Positions 8,313-17,424 of a stretch of 61,570 nucleotides of DNA are shown here, piece by piece. Each line of letters opens with the position of its first letter. Position 1 is the first letter of the stretch. Position numbers and translations under genes: made by a program. Origin of the DNA: an uncultured Prevotella sp. (GTDB lineage Bacteria > Bacteroidota > Bacteroidia > Bacteroidales > Bacteroidaceae); assembly GCA_905196835.1 (NCBI GenBank), contig CAJJWN010000019.1, positions 1 through 61,570 on the forward strand, given 5' to 3'. The notes below the pieces were generated by a model that saw nothing but the letters and a program-made list of their open reading frames with translations, was not told the DNA's origin and searched no databases.

Positions 8313-9314
8313 TCATTTGCCGTTGTCGGCCTTGCGCTCAAACTTTATAAGCAGCAAGCCTATGGCCGTCCATATAAGTTCGCGCAGGCGGACTATGAGA
8401 GCAACAAATATGCCTGCGCTTGCCGTCAGCGACAGGCCGGCGGCCGACATAACGAAGCCTCCCTCGCGGCCGCCAAGCTGGAGGGGCAGGAAGAACAGCA
8501 AGTTGGCAAACAGGCTGGTGAATGCGAGTATGAGTACGCACTGGGCGAACGTGGCACTGACTCCAGGCAGAACGAATAGCACGAACATTATCTCGAATGC
8601 TGAACAGAAGCGGCAAGCCAGCTCGAGCAACACGGCAGAAAGAAACGTCTTGGGATTTTGGCCGTGCAGGGCTGCTATCTGACTGTCGATAGAGTCAAGC
8701 TGCTCTTTGTGCTTTTCAACGAAGCCACGCGCCCACCGCTTCAGTCCAGGCACATGGCGCGCAAAGCGCATCAGCCTTACGGCCATGCCCTTGCGGTAAC
8801 CTTTGAGGAAGAACCACACGCCCAACGTGCAGAACGCCCCGGCTGCGGCAAGCAGTGTACCGGTAAAAACATTGAGGGGTTGCGTGAACAAATAAATCAG
8901 GATTGACAACAGCCAAAAGATGAAATGGCTGAAGATGTGTGTCATGGCATAGAGGATTACCGACGATGTGGCGCGCTCCGTCCCTATCTTCGGCTTCAAT
9001 GCCATGATGCGGTAAGGCTCTCCGCCCATCAGTCCGCAGGGCGTGGCGTAATTCAGGGCAAAGCCTGACACGGTTATCTTGTACAACCAGAAAAAGTTTA
9101 TGTTGTCCTTTCCACTCGAGCCGCTGCGTATTATGATGTACCATGTGGCGGTGTTGAACGCGTACAGCAACGCCCACAACGCCAGCACGGCGAAGAACCA
9201 ATAACCCGTGCTCCTTAGTCCGGCAAACACCTCGCGGTAGTCAAGCTGGGTGAGCATGACGGCAAGTACAGCCGCACCAAACAGGAAAAACAGGTTTTGG
9301 TACTTCTTCTTCAT
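8313..9314 (-). CDS. Flippase-like integral membrane protein (LPG synthase TM-region family)
   Basis: 333 aa with about eight transmembrane helices and the motifs YATPCGLMGGEPYRI and LPLQLGGREGG of the lysylphosphatidylglycerol-synthase TM / UPF0104 family. No aminoacyl-transferase domain is present, so it is not MprF itself. Such proteins are thought to move lipid or lipid-linked substrates. It is last in the run rlmN - DUF4837 - pdxA - this gene, separated from pdxA by a heptamer hairpin. Confidence 0.85.
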   Translation of the reverse strand: MKKKYQNLFFLFGAAVLAVMLTQLDYREVFAGLRSTGYWFFAVLALWALLYAFNTATWYIIIRSGSSGKDNINFFWLYKITVSGFALNYATPCGLMGGEPYRIMALKPKIGTERATSSVILYAMTHIFSHFIFWLLSILIYLFTQPLNVFTGTLLAAAGAFCTLGVWFFLKGYRKGMAVRLMRFARHVPGLKRWARGFVEKHKEQLDSIDSQIAALHGQNPKTFLSAVLLELACRFCSAFEIMFVLFVLPGVSATFAQCVLILAFTSLFANLLFFLPLQLGGREGGFVMSAAGLSLTASAGIFVALIVRLRELIWTAIGLLLIKFERKADNGK

Positions 9315-9327
9315 AATCCCTGATGTA

Positions 9328-9447
9328 TAATTAAAAATTAAGAGTTAAGAACCGAAGGTCGGCGTCAAACTAATCAAGAAAAAATGTCTTGCCAATAGCC
9401 TACCAAAATATCTTCATTAATTCTTAACTCTTAGCTCTTAATTCTTT
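9328..9447. repeat. Heptamer hairpin element (RTTAAGA units)
   Basis: Left arm 9329-9351 and right arm about 9416-9446 are complementary and built of RTTAAGA-type units. The pdxA stop codon (TAA, 9438-9440 on the minus strand) lies inside the right arm. Confidence 0.8.
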
Positions 9448-10559
9448 TCGTTTTTCTCGCCCTTCTCGCTTTTCTTTGACACGTTGAACCTTGTTTTTTC
9501 GCTGTCGTCGCGTTTTTCATGATGCAACTTACCAAGCGGATGAGCCAGCGGCTCGTCATATTCGGCACGGTTGCGGAACACGTCAACGGCAAGATACACG
9601 GCCTGACGGAACGAACTTTCGTCGGCCATGTTCTTTCCTGCTATCTCGTAAGCGGTGCCATGGTCGGGCGATGTGCGCACAAGCGGCAAGCCTGCGGTGA
9701 AGTTGACACCGTCGCCACGGTCGAGGGCCTTGAACGGGGCAAGACCTTGGTCGTGGTACATGGCTAACACTCCGTCAAAAGACTCGTAAGAGCCGCGTGC
9801 AAAGAAGCCGTCGGCGGCATACGGACCGAATGCGTACACACCGCTGTCTGACAGTTCCTTGATTGCCGGTGCGATTACCTCCTGTTCTTCCTTGCCGAGC
9901 AGGCCGTCATCACCGGCGTGAGGATTGAGCGCAAGCACTGCGATGCGGGGATTGGATATGCGGAAATCGCGCTTCAGCGAAGCGTTGAATATCCTTGCTT
10001 TCTCGACTATACGCTCCTTGGTTACGGCCTGCGGCACGTCTTTCAGCGGCAAATGCGTAGTTACGAGAGCTACGCGCATCATGTCGTTGAGCAGTATCAT
10101 GAGCGACTTTCCTCCCTCTCCTATGCGCTGTTCCAGGTATTCCGTGTGTCCGCAGAAATCAAATCCGTCGCCATGAATGTTGCTTTTGTTTATCGGAGCG
10201 GTCACAAGCACGTCAAACAACCCCTTCTTGTAGTCTTCAACTGCACGTTCAAGCGCGTTGAACGACGCCGTCCCGGCCTCTTTTGACGGGCTGCCCAGCT
10301 CTACTTTGACTTCTTTGTCGAATGTAGTGAGCAGGTTCAGCTTTCCGGGATGGGCGTCTTCCGCCGAATTGATGATGGTAAAGTTGGCCTGTATGCCCAA
10401 AGCATTGCGGTGGTATGCAGCCACTTTGGGTGAGCCGTAGATTATCGGAGTGCACAGTTCGAGCATGGCCGGCTCCGCAAATGTCTTGAATATAACCTCG
10501 TAACCTATGCCGTTGGTGTCTCCGTGGGTTATTGCCACCCGTATTTTCCTGTCTTCCAT
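9438..10559 (-). CDS. pdxA: 4-hydroxythreonine-4-phosphate dehydrogenase
   Basis: 373 aa. NAD-dependent oxidation of 4-phosphohydroxy-L-threonine in DXP-dependent pyridoxal phosphate synthesis. The opening AITHGDTNGIGYEVI, DFCGHTEYLE and MYHDQGLAPFKALDRGDG segments and the TSPDHGTAYEIAGK motif are intact. The last 25 or so residues are a charged, low-complexity tail ending KKSEKGEKNEKN, and its stop lies in a heptamer repeat, so repeat insertion has probably extended the C-terminus. Confidence 0.95.
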   Translation of the reverse strand: MEDRKIRVAITHGDTNGIGYEVIFKTFAEPAMLELCTPIIYGSPKVAAYHRNALGIQANFTIINSAEDAHPGKLNLLTTFDKEVKVELGSPSKEAGTASFNALERAVEDYKKGLFDVLVTAPINKSNIHGDGFDFCGHTEYLEQRIGEGGKSLMILLNDMMRVALVTTHLPLKDVPQAVTKERIVEKARIFNASLKRDFRISNPRIAVLALNPHAGDDGLLGKEEQEVIAPAIKELSDSGVYAFGPYAADGFFARGSYESFDGVLAMYHDQGLAPFKALDRGDGVNFTAGLPLVRTSPDHGTAYEIAGKNMADESSFRQAVYLAVDVFRNRAEYDEPLAHPLGKLHHEKRDDSEKTRFNVSKKSEKGEKNEKN

Positions 10560-10630
10560 AATAAGTTGTTGTTATTGTTTAATTCAAGAGTTCAAAGGCA
10601 TTAAGAACACACATCTTGACCCTTCCACCC

Positions 10631-11596
10631 TTAATTCTTAATCTTCAAAGTATATAGTGCAGCCTCAACCTGCCTCATAAGGTTGCGCTTCTTCATCTCC
10701 GGCGCATAAACAAAGGCTTCGGCCACAATGATGCGACCTCTCGCACTGTCTACTGCCGAGTGGGCAACGAACGGGCCGCCCATGGCGTCGCCGTGCATTT
10801 CCCACAGTCCACGGCTTATCATCAGTATGCGTCCCTTCTCGTTTGCCTTGACAAAATCTACGCTGCCTCGCACGGTCTGCATGTACATGCCTTGGCGTTC
10901 ACCGGGTATATTGCACTTCATCACACTGTCCCTTGCGGCCAAAGCCATTGCAGGGTCGAGCCTGTCGCCGGGGTATGAATACATGCAGATGTTCTGCATT
11001 CCGCTTGGAGCGTTGTCGGACAACCAGAGGAAGCCGTCGGCTTTCTTGCTATATTTCATGTCGGCAGGTATCTTCATCGCGCATCCGAACATGCTGTCAA
11101 CCGTCACCGATGCCCCGACATTGCCGCTTTCAGCCAACCGTGCAATCTCGGCGTTCATCTCGGCTCGCGTAAACAAGTCGGCCAGCTGGCGGCCTATTTG
11201 CGGCAGGCTCTTGGTTAGTGCAGTGCCGGACGGCGCGTTGACGTAAGCTACCATTTGCGGCCTTGCCCAGACATTTTTCTCATATCTCACCCTCACTGAC
11301 GTAAAAACATCAGGATTTACGGTAACAATGACGATGTTACGGGCCAACTTTGCCGTCTGGTTAAAGTGCAGGCTGTCCGTCAGCGAGACGTCAAACATTG
11401 GCTCGGCCTGTGGCAGTCCTACGGCATCTTGTGACAATATACTATCCAACAAATGCGCATTTGCCTTGTCAGAAGCTACGACAAGCACCTCATAAAGCCT
11501 TCCTCCGCTCTTCGGGAGCATCGAAGTTTGTCCGTCGCAAGCGCACAACAAGGCGGCAGCCACTGCCAGTACGCATACAGCGAGCCGCGCAGTCAT
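10631..11596 (-). CDS. DUF4837 lipoprotein
   Basis: 321 aa, lipobox LLCAC at about residues 15-19. The body (LYEVLVVASDKA, ARNIVIVTVNPDVF, GDAMGGPFVAHS) matches the Bacteroidetes DUF4837 family of unknown function. It overlaps the rlmN stop by 4 nt (ATGA) and is translated with it; pdxA follows after 71 bp. Confidence 0.88.
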   Translation of the reverse strand: MTARLAVCVLAVAAALLCACDGQTSMLPKSGGRLYEVLVVASDKANAHLLDSILSQDAVGLPQAEPMFDVSLTDSLHFNQTAKLARNIVIVTVNPDVFTSVRVRYEKNVWARPQMVAYVNAPSGTALTKSLPQIGRQLADLFTRAEMNAEIARLAESGNVGASVTVDSMFGCAMKIPADMKYSKKADGFLWLSDNAPSGMQNICMYSYPGDRLDPAMALAARDSVMKCNIPGERQGMYMQTVRGSVDFVKANEKGRILMISRGLWEMHGDAMGGPFVAHSAVDSARGRIIVAEAFVYAPEMKKRNLMRQVEAALYTLKIKN

Positions 11597-12630
11597 GCGC
11601 CCCCGGCCTCCTTTCTCGCCGTACTAAGCAGGCCGCAGGCGGCGTAAATGTCCTGTCCGCGACTGGCCCTTATCGTTGTAAACACGCCGTGACCGGTAAG
11701 ATAATCGCGCAACTCCGTCATCCGTTCCTCACCGGCTCCGTGCAGGTCAACGCCCGGTATCTGGTGGAAACGTATAAGGTTGACGCGGCATTCAAGCCCT
11801 TTAAGCAGCCTAACAATCTCGCGTGCATGAGCCTTTGAGTCGTTAAGTCCGCCGAACACGATGTACTCGAACGACAAACGGCGCTGATGGCTGAAGTCGT
11901 AACCGCGCAGCATCTCCACAATCTCTTCTATCGGCATGGCTTTCTCAGCGGGCATCAGCATGGCGCGCTGCTCGTGAAGCGGCGAATGCAGGCTTATTGC
12001 CAGGTGGCATTCGCTTTCCTCGATGAAACGCTTTAGCTTGCTCCTTATGCCGACACTGCTCACCGTTATGCGCTTGGGGCTCCATGCGTAGCCCCAAGGA
12101 GCAGTCAATGCCGTGGTTGCACGCAGCACGTTATCAAGGTTGTCCATCGGCTCGCCCTGCCCCATGAACACGATGTTTGTAAGCGTGTCGCGCTCGGGTA
12201 GCGAATACACTTGGTTTAGAATGTCAGTCACGGTAAGGTTGCCCTCAAATCCCTGCTTGCCCGTCTGGCAGAACAGGCAGTTCATTTTGCACCCAACCTG
12301 CGACGACACGCACAGCGTGGCGCGGTCGTTGTCGGGGATGTACACCGTCTCAACAAACTTTCCGGCGGCCGTGGGGAAAAGGTATTTCACCGTTCCGTCA
12401 ACCGACCGTTGGCTATCGGACGGCGGACGGCAACCTATCGTGTAGCTGTCTTTCAGCCGTTCGCGGTTCTGTTTCGATATGTCAGTCATGTCGTCAATCG
12501 AACTTACATGTCTTGTGTAGAGCCACTTTGCCATCTGTCCGCCTGCGAAAGCGGGCATCCCGAGCGACTTGGCAACGCCTTTCAGTTCGTCGAGCGACAA
12601 GCCCAGCAACGGTGTTTTACTGTCATCCAT
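11593..12630 (-). CDS. rlmN: 23S rRNA A2503 / tRNA A37 methyltransferase RlmN
   Basis: 345 aa radical-SAM methyltransferase. The cluster motif CKMNCLFC gives cysteines 114, 118 and 121; the methyl-carrying Cys332 lies in QDIYAACG. FVETVYIPDNDRATLCVSSQVG and FMGQGEPMDN are typical. Length is normal. First gene of the operon, with a TAAGTTTG promoter box 27 nt upstream. Confidence 0.97.
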   Translation of the reverse strand: MDDSKTPLLGLSLDELKGVAKSLGMPAFAGGQMAKWLYTRHVSSIDDMTDISKQNRERLKDSYTIGCRPPSDSQRSVDGTVKYLFPTAAGKFVETVYIPDNDRATLCVSSQVGCKMNCLFCQTGKQGFEGNLTVTDILNQVYSLPERDTLTNIVFMGQGEPMDNLDNVLRATTALTAPWGYAWSPKRITVSSVGIRSKLKRFIEESECHLAISLHSPLHEQRAMLMPAEKAMPIEEIVEMLRGYDFSHQRRLSFEYIVFGGLNDSKAHAREIVRLLKGLECRVNLIRFHQIPGVDLHGAGEERMTELRDYLTGHGVFTTIRASRGQDIYAACGLLSTARKEAGGA

Positions 12631-12656
12631 CCTTAGCGCGTCAATGTTTTAATTTG

Positions 12657-12664
12657 CAAACTTA
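12657..12664 (-). promoter_or_regulatory. -7 box for rlmN operon
   Basis: Minus-strand TAAGTTTG fits TAnnTTTG; leader of about 22 nt to ATG 12630. Confidence 0.65.
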
Positions 12665-12748
12665 CACAAAAAAATCCATTTACCGCCGCATATCGTGAGA
12701 AAATCGCCTTTCTTTGGCAAAGGACATGCCGAGAACGCCATAAAAACA

Positions 12749-12789
12749 AGCCATGCCGCAGGCAAAGACAAGCAGCCTGCGGCATGGCT
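12749..12789 (-). terminator. Terminator of FimB-like lipoprotein gene
   Basis: AGCCATGCCGCAGGC and GCCTGCGGCATGGCT form a perfect 15-bp stem; on the minus strand it is followed by TTGTTTTT. Confidence 0.9.
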
Positions 12790-12809
12790 AATAATAATAT
12801 AATAAGGTG

Positions 12810-14213
12810 TTATTGGTTTTGAATGGTGATGGTTGTGAAGGCACGAAGGAAACATGACGAAGCCCCAGACCAAGGTTCTGAATTTGAAGTTTTCTTATCA
12901 TCTAAATCATATAATGCAATACCATTATCGCCTTGATAATAAAACAAATTTGAAGAATAAGGATTAAACGTATCAACATTGTCTGCTGACGTTTCACGTT
13001 TAATATCATTTAAATCTGTTCTAATTTGCTCTAAACGGTCTTCCATATATTGCATATCTTCAAGAGACGCCAATCTCCAGGCTGCATCAACTTCTCCATA
13101 TCCAGCAAGAATGGCGATACTTTCATCAATTTTTTGTTCTAACTCACCGTCATTAAAAATTAAATTTGTTTTACTCTTCAACGACATCAATGTTACAAAA
13201 GTTTCATGGTTTTGCTCATTATCTTCAACTTTCAGTACATAACAATTCTTATATAATTGTCCTTCATTAGGCTTTTCCACCGTCACACTTGTCCCGTCAC
13301 CATCCTCTCCGGGCTCTACGGTCTCCGTCTCGCCCTCATCATTGAAGCTGAATGTAATGTCGATAGGCTCGTCCCACGTCGCGCCGGTGATAGTGCCGGT
13401 CATCGTAACGCCGTCGCCGCTGTACGCTCCGCTGATGTTCACCTTATAGTTGGCCGCCAGCGTCTGTGGACACAAGTATGAATAGCTGTGTATTTTGCCT
13501 CCTGCCGTGAACGACACCTTAACCGTGGCGCTGCCCGAAGCTTCGAGCAGATACACCGCGCCGGTGCTTTTCCAAGCGTCTGTCTCGCCCTCGCGCGCCA
13601 GGGTCGCGGTATATTCATAGCCGTCGCCCGAATAACTGCCGTCAAGCGTGATGTTTTTATGCAGCGGACTTACCGACACCGCCACCGCCGTAACACCTGC
13701 CGGAACGTTGTTTATGGTGACGCTTTCGAGCATCATCACCTTGCGCGCCATCGCCAAAGTAAGCTTGTTTTCCTCGCCGTAGGCCAGCGTCACGTTGCTG
13801 TTGGCCGTCATCAGGTCGCCGTGCGTGTGCCCGCTTTTCAGCGTTATGGCGGCATCCTTCGTGGCGTTCTCCTCCACCGGCAGCTCGTAAGCGGCTGCAT
13901 CGGCACCCGAAATGGCGTAAACGCTGTACGTGCCTTCGGGCAACGGGAGTGAAAGTTCGTCTTCGCCGGAAGCTATTTGCTGTACGGCCACGCAGGCATC
14001 AGCATCGTCAAACACGTAGACGTTTACCGGATAGCTCACCTCGCCCTCCGTACCGGCCGCATCACCCTGCGCCGCACGGGTGCGCACCACCAGCGTGCTG
14101 TTGGCCTCCTTGCCGCCAAAAGCCTCGTCTTCTGTAAATTTCTCACATGAGAACAACGCCAGTACGGCAAGCAGCAGTACCGGCATCTTAAAAAGTTTGT
14201 GTTTCATAGTCAT
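12810..14213 (-). CDS. FimB/Mfa2-like surface lipoprotein with a compositionally distinct C-terminal part
   Basis: 467 aa. Lipobox LALFSC near residues 18-23 (ATG 14207 is an equal start). The N-terminal 300 residues show the pattern of Bacteroidales fimbrial anchor lipoproteins: VNVYVFDDADACV, LPEGTYSVYAISG, and paired beta domains. The last 150 (from about 13260 down) are unrelated in composition: AT-rich DNA encoding Asn/Lys/Asp-rich protein ending in a FISUMP-like segment (SGASSCFLRAFTTITI). The junction suggests domain replacement. No fimbrillin gene lies beside it, so the fimbrial role is tentative. Confidence 0.6.
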   Translation of the reverse strand: MTMKHKLFKMPVLLLAVLALFSCEKFTEDEAFGGKEANSTLVVRTRAAQGDAAGTEGEVSYPVNVYVFDDADACVAVQQIASGEDELSLPLPEGTYSVYAISGADAAAYELPVEENATKDAAITLKSGHTHGDLMTANSNVTLAYGEENKLTLAMARKVMMLESVTINNVPAGVTAVAVSVSPLHKNITLDGSYSGDGYEYTATLAREGETDAWKSTGAVYLLEASGSATVKVSFTAGGKIHSYSYLCPQTLAANYKVNISGAYSGDGVTMTGTITGATWDEPIDITFSFNDEGETETVEPGEDGDGTSVTVEKPNEGQLYKNCYVLKVEDNEQNHETFVTLMSLKSKTNLIFNDGELEQKIDESIAILAGYGEVDAAWRLASLEDMQYMEDRLEQIRTDLNDIKRETSADNVDTFNPYSSNLFYYQGDNGIALYDLDDKKTSNSEPWSGASSCFLRAFTTITIQNQ

Positions 14214-14251
14214 GATTGCAGTTGAGTTGTTAACATGGTTTTAACGTAATA

Positions 14252-14259
14252 CAAAATTA
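14252..14259 (-). promoter_or_regulatory. -7 box for FimB-like gene
   Basis: Minus-strand TAATTTTG, 38 nt upstream of ATG 14213. Confidence 0.6.
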
Positions 14260-14343
14260 AAGCAAAATCACCAATCGTGCAACCATTTACGGTTACAAAT
14301 TATCACGGATTTAACAATATTTACGACAATCAGCCACAAACGC

Positions 14344-14973
14344 CTAAAACTTTCGGCCGCTTATGACGCGCGCCGCCGTGCGTACAACGATGCTGAAGTC
14401 TAACCACAGCGAGCGGCGGCGCAAGTAGCTGATATCCATGTCGAGGCGGCGCAGCATCTTCTCCATGGTGTCCGTATAGCCGTTGTACAGCGTAGCTTCC
14501 GACGTTAGCCCGGGCTTCATCTTGTAAATGAGCTCGTAACGGCCGCCGGCAAGCATTATCTTGTCTATGTAATACTTGCGTTCGGGGCGCGGACCTACGA
14601 ACGACATGTCGCCGCGGAGCACGTTCCACAATTGCGGAAGCTCGTCAAGATGGTGCTCGCGCAGGAAGCGTTGCAGGCGCGTGGAATGCACCCCGCCGCT
14701 CTTGGGCACAAGCACCGGCTCGCCGTCGCACCCGTTCAACGTGCGAAACTTGTATATGGTGAACGGCCGTCCGCCCTGCCCTATCCGCTCCTGGGTGAAA
14801 AAAGCCGGTCCGTTACGCTGTGATTTCAACAACAGGGCAATAGCAATCATCAGCGGCGACAGCACGACAAGCCCCACAACGGCGAACAGCACGTCAAGCA
14901 GACGCTTGACGGCGCGCTGCCGACGGCCCATCGCGTCGGTCACTTCAAACGTTACCGTGTCAACATTGCCCAT
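14344..14973 (-). CDS. Bacterial sugar transferase (polyisoprenyl-phosphate hexose-1-P transferase)
   Basis: 209 aa. One N-terminal membrane segment (LLDVLFAVVGLVVLSPLMIAI) is followed by the PGT core: FTQERIGQGGRPFTIYKFRT, DELPQLWNVLRGDMSFVGPRPE and KPGLT. Such enzymes load the first sugar phosphate on undecaprenyl phosphate for capsule, exopolysaccharide or O-antigen. ATG 14973 (MGNVDTV) is preferred; ATG 15012 would add 13 residues. A Wzi gene lies divergently nearby, but no other polysaccharide genes do. Confidence 0.93.
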   Translation of the reverse strand: MGNVDTVTFEVTDAMGRRQRAVKRLLDVLFAVVGLVVLSPLMIAIALLLKSQRNGPAFFTQERIGQGGRPFTIYKFRTLNGCDGEPVLVPKSGGVHSTRLQRFLREHHLDELPQLWNVLRGDMSFVGPRPERKYYIDKIMLAGGRYELIYKMKPGLTSEATLYNGYTDTMEKMLRRLDMDISYLRRRSLWLDFSIVVRTAARVISGRKF

Positions 14974-15150
14974 ATTGTATATCTTTTGTTTACATGATTT
15001 ACCAGCTACCATATACAATAACCCGTATTTCGCCGAAATATTGTAACGAAAGCGTTTTTTATTTTCAAAGCCCCTGCTTGCGGCTGTCCGTCATGCGTTA
15101 CGCCATTGTCCGCGGCACGGCTCTGCGCCGGTGCGCAGGCATGGAAACAC

Positions 15151-15273
15151 CGACAGCGTAACACCCTGGCAATCAATGCGTTGCAAAAGGCAGCCTTTTA
15201 CACGCTAAAAGGCCACCTTTTACCGTCCAAAAGACGGCCTTTCGCAACACGAAAGACGGCCTTTCGCGGCGCA
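15151..15273. repeat. 22-bp palindrome array C with tail
   Basis: Cores AAAAGGCAGCCTTTT, AAAAGGCCACCTTTT, AAAAGACGGCCTTTC and GAAAGACGGCCTTTC, spaced about 22 bp. The tail (reverse orientation, CGTAACACCCTGGCAATCAA) is at 15157-15176. Confidence 0.85.
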
Positions 15274-15321
15274 GAGGTTTACTTTTCGTCATTATAATTT
15301 CAGCGGACGGGATTTTTATTG

Positions 15322-15329
15322 TACTTTTG
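15322..15329 (+). promoter_or_regulatory. -7 box for wzi
   Basis: TACTTTTG places the transcript start near 15334, which rules out an upstream start at 15319 and supports ATG 15397. Confidence 0.7.
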
Positions 15330-15396
15330 CAACGCTAAATTTGGCTTATGGCGGTGCAGACTTTTGCCGCCTGCAACACATCGTTATATTACAAAG

Positions 15397-16872
15397 ATGA
15401 AGATAATCAGGATTTTCATGGCCGCCATGCTGCCGCTATGCTCCATGCCGGCGCAGGCCCGCGGCGACTCGCTCCGTTACGAAGTGGAGCTCTCGGCCAA
15501 CGCCTCGTCGGGCAAGTATGCGCCGCTTTGGTTTACGGCCAACCGCTACGGCCTGTCTACGGAGCGGCCGCAGGGCGGACACCTTCGCGCCGGCGTTCAG
15601 TATGACACGCGCTTCGGCAAGGGCTGGAGCCTGCAAGCCAGGCTCGACGTGGCCGGTGCCATTGACTACAACGCACCGTTCATAGTCCAGCAGGCGTATG
15701 CCGACCTGTCATGGAAGGCGCTCACGCTGAGCGTGGGAGCAAAGGAGCGGCCGGCCTTTCCGCTGGAGAAAGACCTCCGCCTGTCGAGCGGCATGATGGT
15801 GGAAGGACCCAACGCGCGCCCCGTGCCGCAGGTGCGCATCGAGCTGCCACGGTACTGGGACGTGCCGTTCACACGCGGTTGGCTCGGCGTGAAGGGACAC
15901 ATCGACTACGGACTGCTTACCGACAACGGCTGGCGCGAAGGCTTTACGGCCACAGGCCAGCAGTTTGCCAGGAACGTGATATACCACTCCAAGTCGCTGA
16001 TGCTGCGCGTTGGCAACAAAGACAAGTTTCCGCTTACCATGGAGATTGGCATGTTGGACGCGGCACAATTTGGCGGAAGCATGTGGCAGAAACAGGCCGA
16101 CGGCTCGCTGAAGATGACGGCCAACATGCCCAACGGCTTCAAGGAGTTCTTCAAGGCGCTTGTGCCCACACAGGAAAGCACGCTCGAGAATGTTGACGGC
16201 AACCATGTGGGCAGCTGGAATTTCGCGCTGAATTATTACGCAAAGACGTGGAAGGCGCGCCTGTATTACGAGCATTACTTCGACGACCATTCGCAGCTTA
16301 CATGGCAGTACGGCCGCTGGAAGGACGGCCACATTGGCCTCGAGGTGACCCTGCCGCGCAACCCCGTAGTGTCGAAAGTGCTCTGGGAGGGGCTTTGCAC
16401 CACCGACCAGACCGGCCCCCTGCTGTACGACGGCGTGGCGGGGTCGTTCCCCGAGCTGCAGATGAGCGGCGGCGACAACTACTATAACCACGCAACTTAC
16501 CCGTGGATGCACTGGGGCAACAACATAGGGCACCCCTTCATATACGGCCCGGTGTACGGCGACGACGGCCGCCTGATGTTCCATAGCAGCCGCGTCAAGG
16601 CCCACCACGTAGGCATCGGCGGCGACCCAACCGGCGAACTGGCCTACCGCGTGCTCCTGTCGTTCACACGCCATTGGGGCACTTACGGCGAACCGCTTGA
16701 CGATACACGCCACCAGAACAGCATGTTGTTCGAGGTTACATATACGCCAAAGCGCCTCAAAGGCTGGCAGATAGAAGCGGCCTGCGGCGTGGACGACGGC
16801 GACTACCTGGGCAGCAGCGTCGGAGGAATGATAACTATACGTAAAAACGGACTGTTATGGACAAGACGATAA
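15397..16872 (+). CDS. Wzi-family outer-membrane capsule assembly protein
   Basis: 491 aa with a signal peptide cleaved after MPAQA. The body is an alternating beta-barrel pattern with segments typical of the Bacteroidetes Wzi-like family: YEVELSANASSGKYAPLWFTANRYGL, HIDYGLLTDNGW and HHVGIGGD. In E. coli Wzi anchors capsule to the surface; by analogy this helps retain polysaccharide. It overlaps the next gene by 16 nt, implying coupling. Confidence 0.85.
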   Translation: MKIIRIFMAAMLPLCSMPAQARGDSLRYEVELSANASSGKYAPLWFTANRYGLSTERPQGGHLRAGVQYDTRFGKGWSLQARLDVAGAIDYNAPFIVQQAYADLSWKALTLSVGAKERPAFPLEKDLRLSSGMMVEGPNARPVPQVRIELPRYWDVPFTRGWLGVKGHIDYGLLTDNGWREGFTATGQQFARNVIYHSKSLMLRVGNKDKFPLTMEIGMLDAAQFGGSMWQKQADGSLKMTANMPNGFKEFFKALVPTQESTLENVDGNHVGSWNFALNYYAKTWKARLYYEHYFDDHSQLTWQYGRWKDGHIGLEVTLPRNPVVSKVLWEGLCTTDQTGPLLYDGVAGSFPELQMSGGDNYYNHATYPWMHWGNNIGHPFIYGPVYGDDGRLMFHSSRVKAHHVGIGGDPTGELAYRVLLSFTRHWGTYGEPLDDTRHQNSMLFEVTYTPKRLKGWQIEAACGVDDGDYLGSSVGGMITIRKNGLLWTRR

Positions 16873-17306
16873 GGATTATGCTGGCGTCTTTCCTCATGTG
16901 CGCGCTCTTTTGCGGCTGCGACTGGAAAGACCCGATAGACGAAGACATAGAAGGATTTTGGCGGCTGGAACGCTTTGAGACGCGTGCCGACGGCCAGATG
17001 CACGAGTGCGAACGCATGTATTACAGCATCACGCGCATGGTGGTCGAGGTGGCCGAGAAGCAAGGGCCTCACGGCTACGGAGCCTACATCGCGCGCTTCG
17101 AGTATAAGGACGGCAGGAAGAAAGTGGTGATGCGCGACTTCAAAGTGCGTGGAAACACCAGCGACACACACGTTGACGCCACCATAGAACAGCTGCTCCC
17201 CTTCGGCATGAACGCCACCACCACCGAGTTTGAGGTAGTCATTGCCGACGGCGACAACCTCGTGCTGCGTTCAGACTACGCCACGTTGCAACTCAAAAGA
17301 TTTTGA
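16857..17306 (+). CDS. Lipocalin-like lipoprotein (DUF4847-like)
   Basis: 149 aa. Lipobox ALFCGC near residues 16-21, then DWKDPIDEDIEGFWRLERFET, which resembles small lipocalin-like lipoproteins of Bacteroidales. The rest alternates short strands. It overlaps wzi, so the two are probably co-expressed. The exact family is uncertain and no ligand can be inferred. Confidence 0.55.
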   Translation: MDKTIRIMLASFLMCALFCGCDWKDPIDEDIEGFWRLERFETRADGQMHECERMYYSITRMVVEVAEKQGPHGYGAYIARFEYKDGRKKVVMRDFKVRGNTSDTHVDATIEQLLPFGMNATTTEFEVVIADGDNLVLRSDYATLQLKRF

Positions 17307-17316
17307 TTTTTTTAGT

Positions 17317-17420
17317 TGACGAGCAGACAAGCAGACGAGCAGACAAGGAGGCTTGCCAAGTTGATTGATGGCAAAACACATTTCCTTGTCTGCTCGTCTG
17401 CTTGTAGCTTGTCTGCTTAA
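17317..17420. repeat. Octamer hairpin element (GCAGACAA units)
   Basis: Between convergent genes. Left arm units GCAGACAA, GCAGACGA, GCAGACAA; the right arm is their complement with one extra degenerate unit. The core is about 40 bp. Unlike most members, the unit itself carries no stop codon. Confidence 0.85.
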
Positions 17421-17424
17421 AAAG

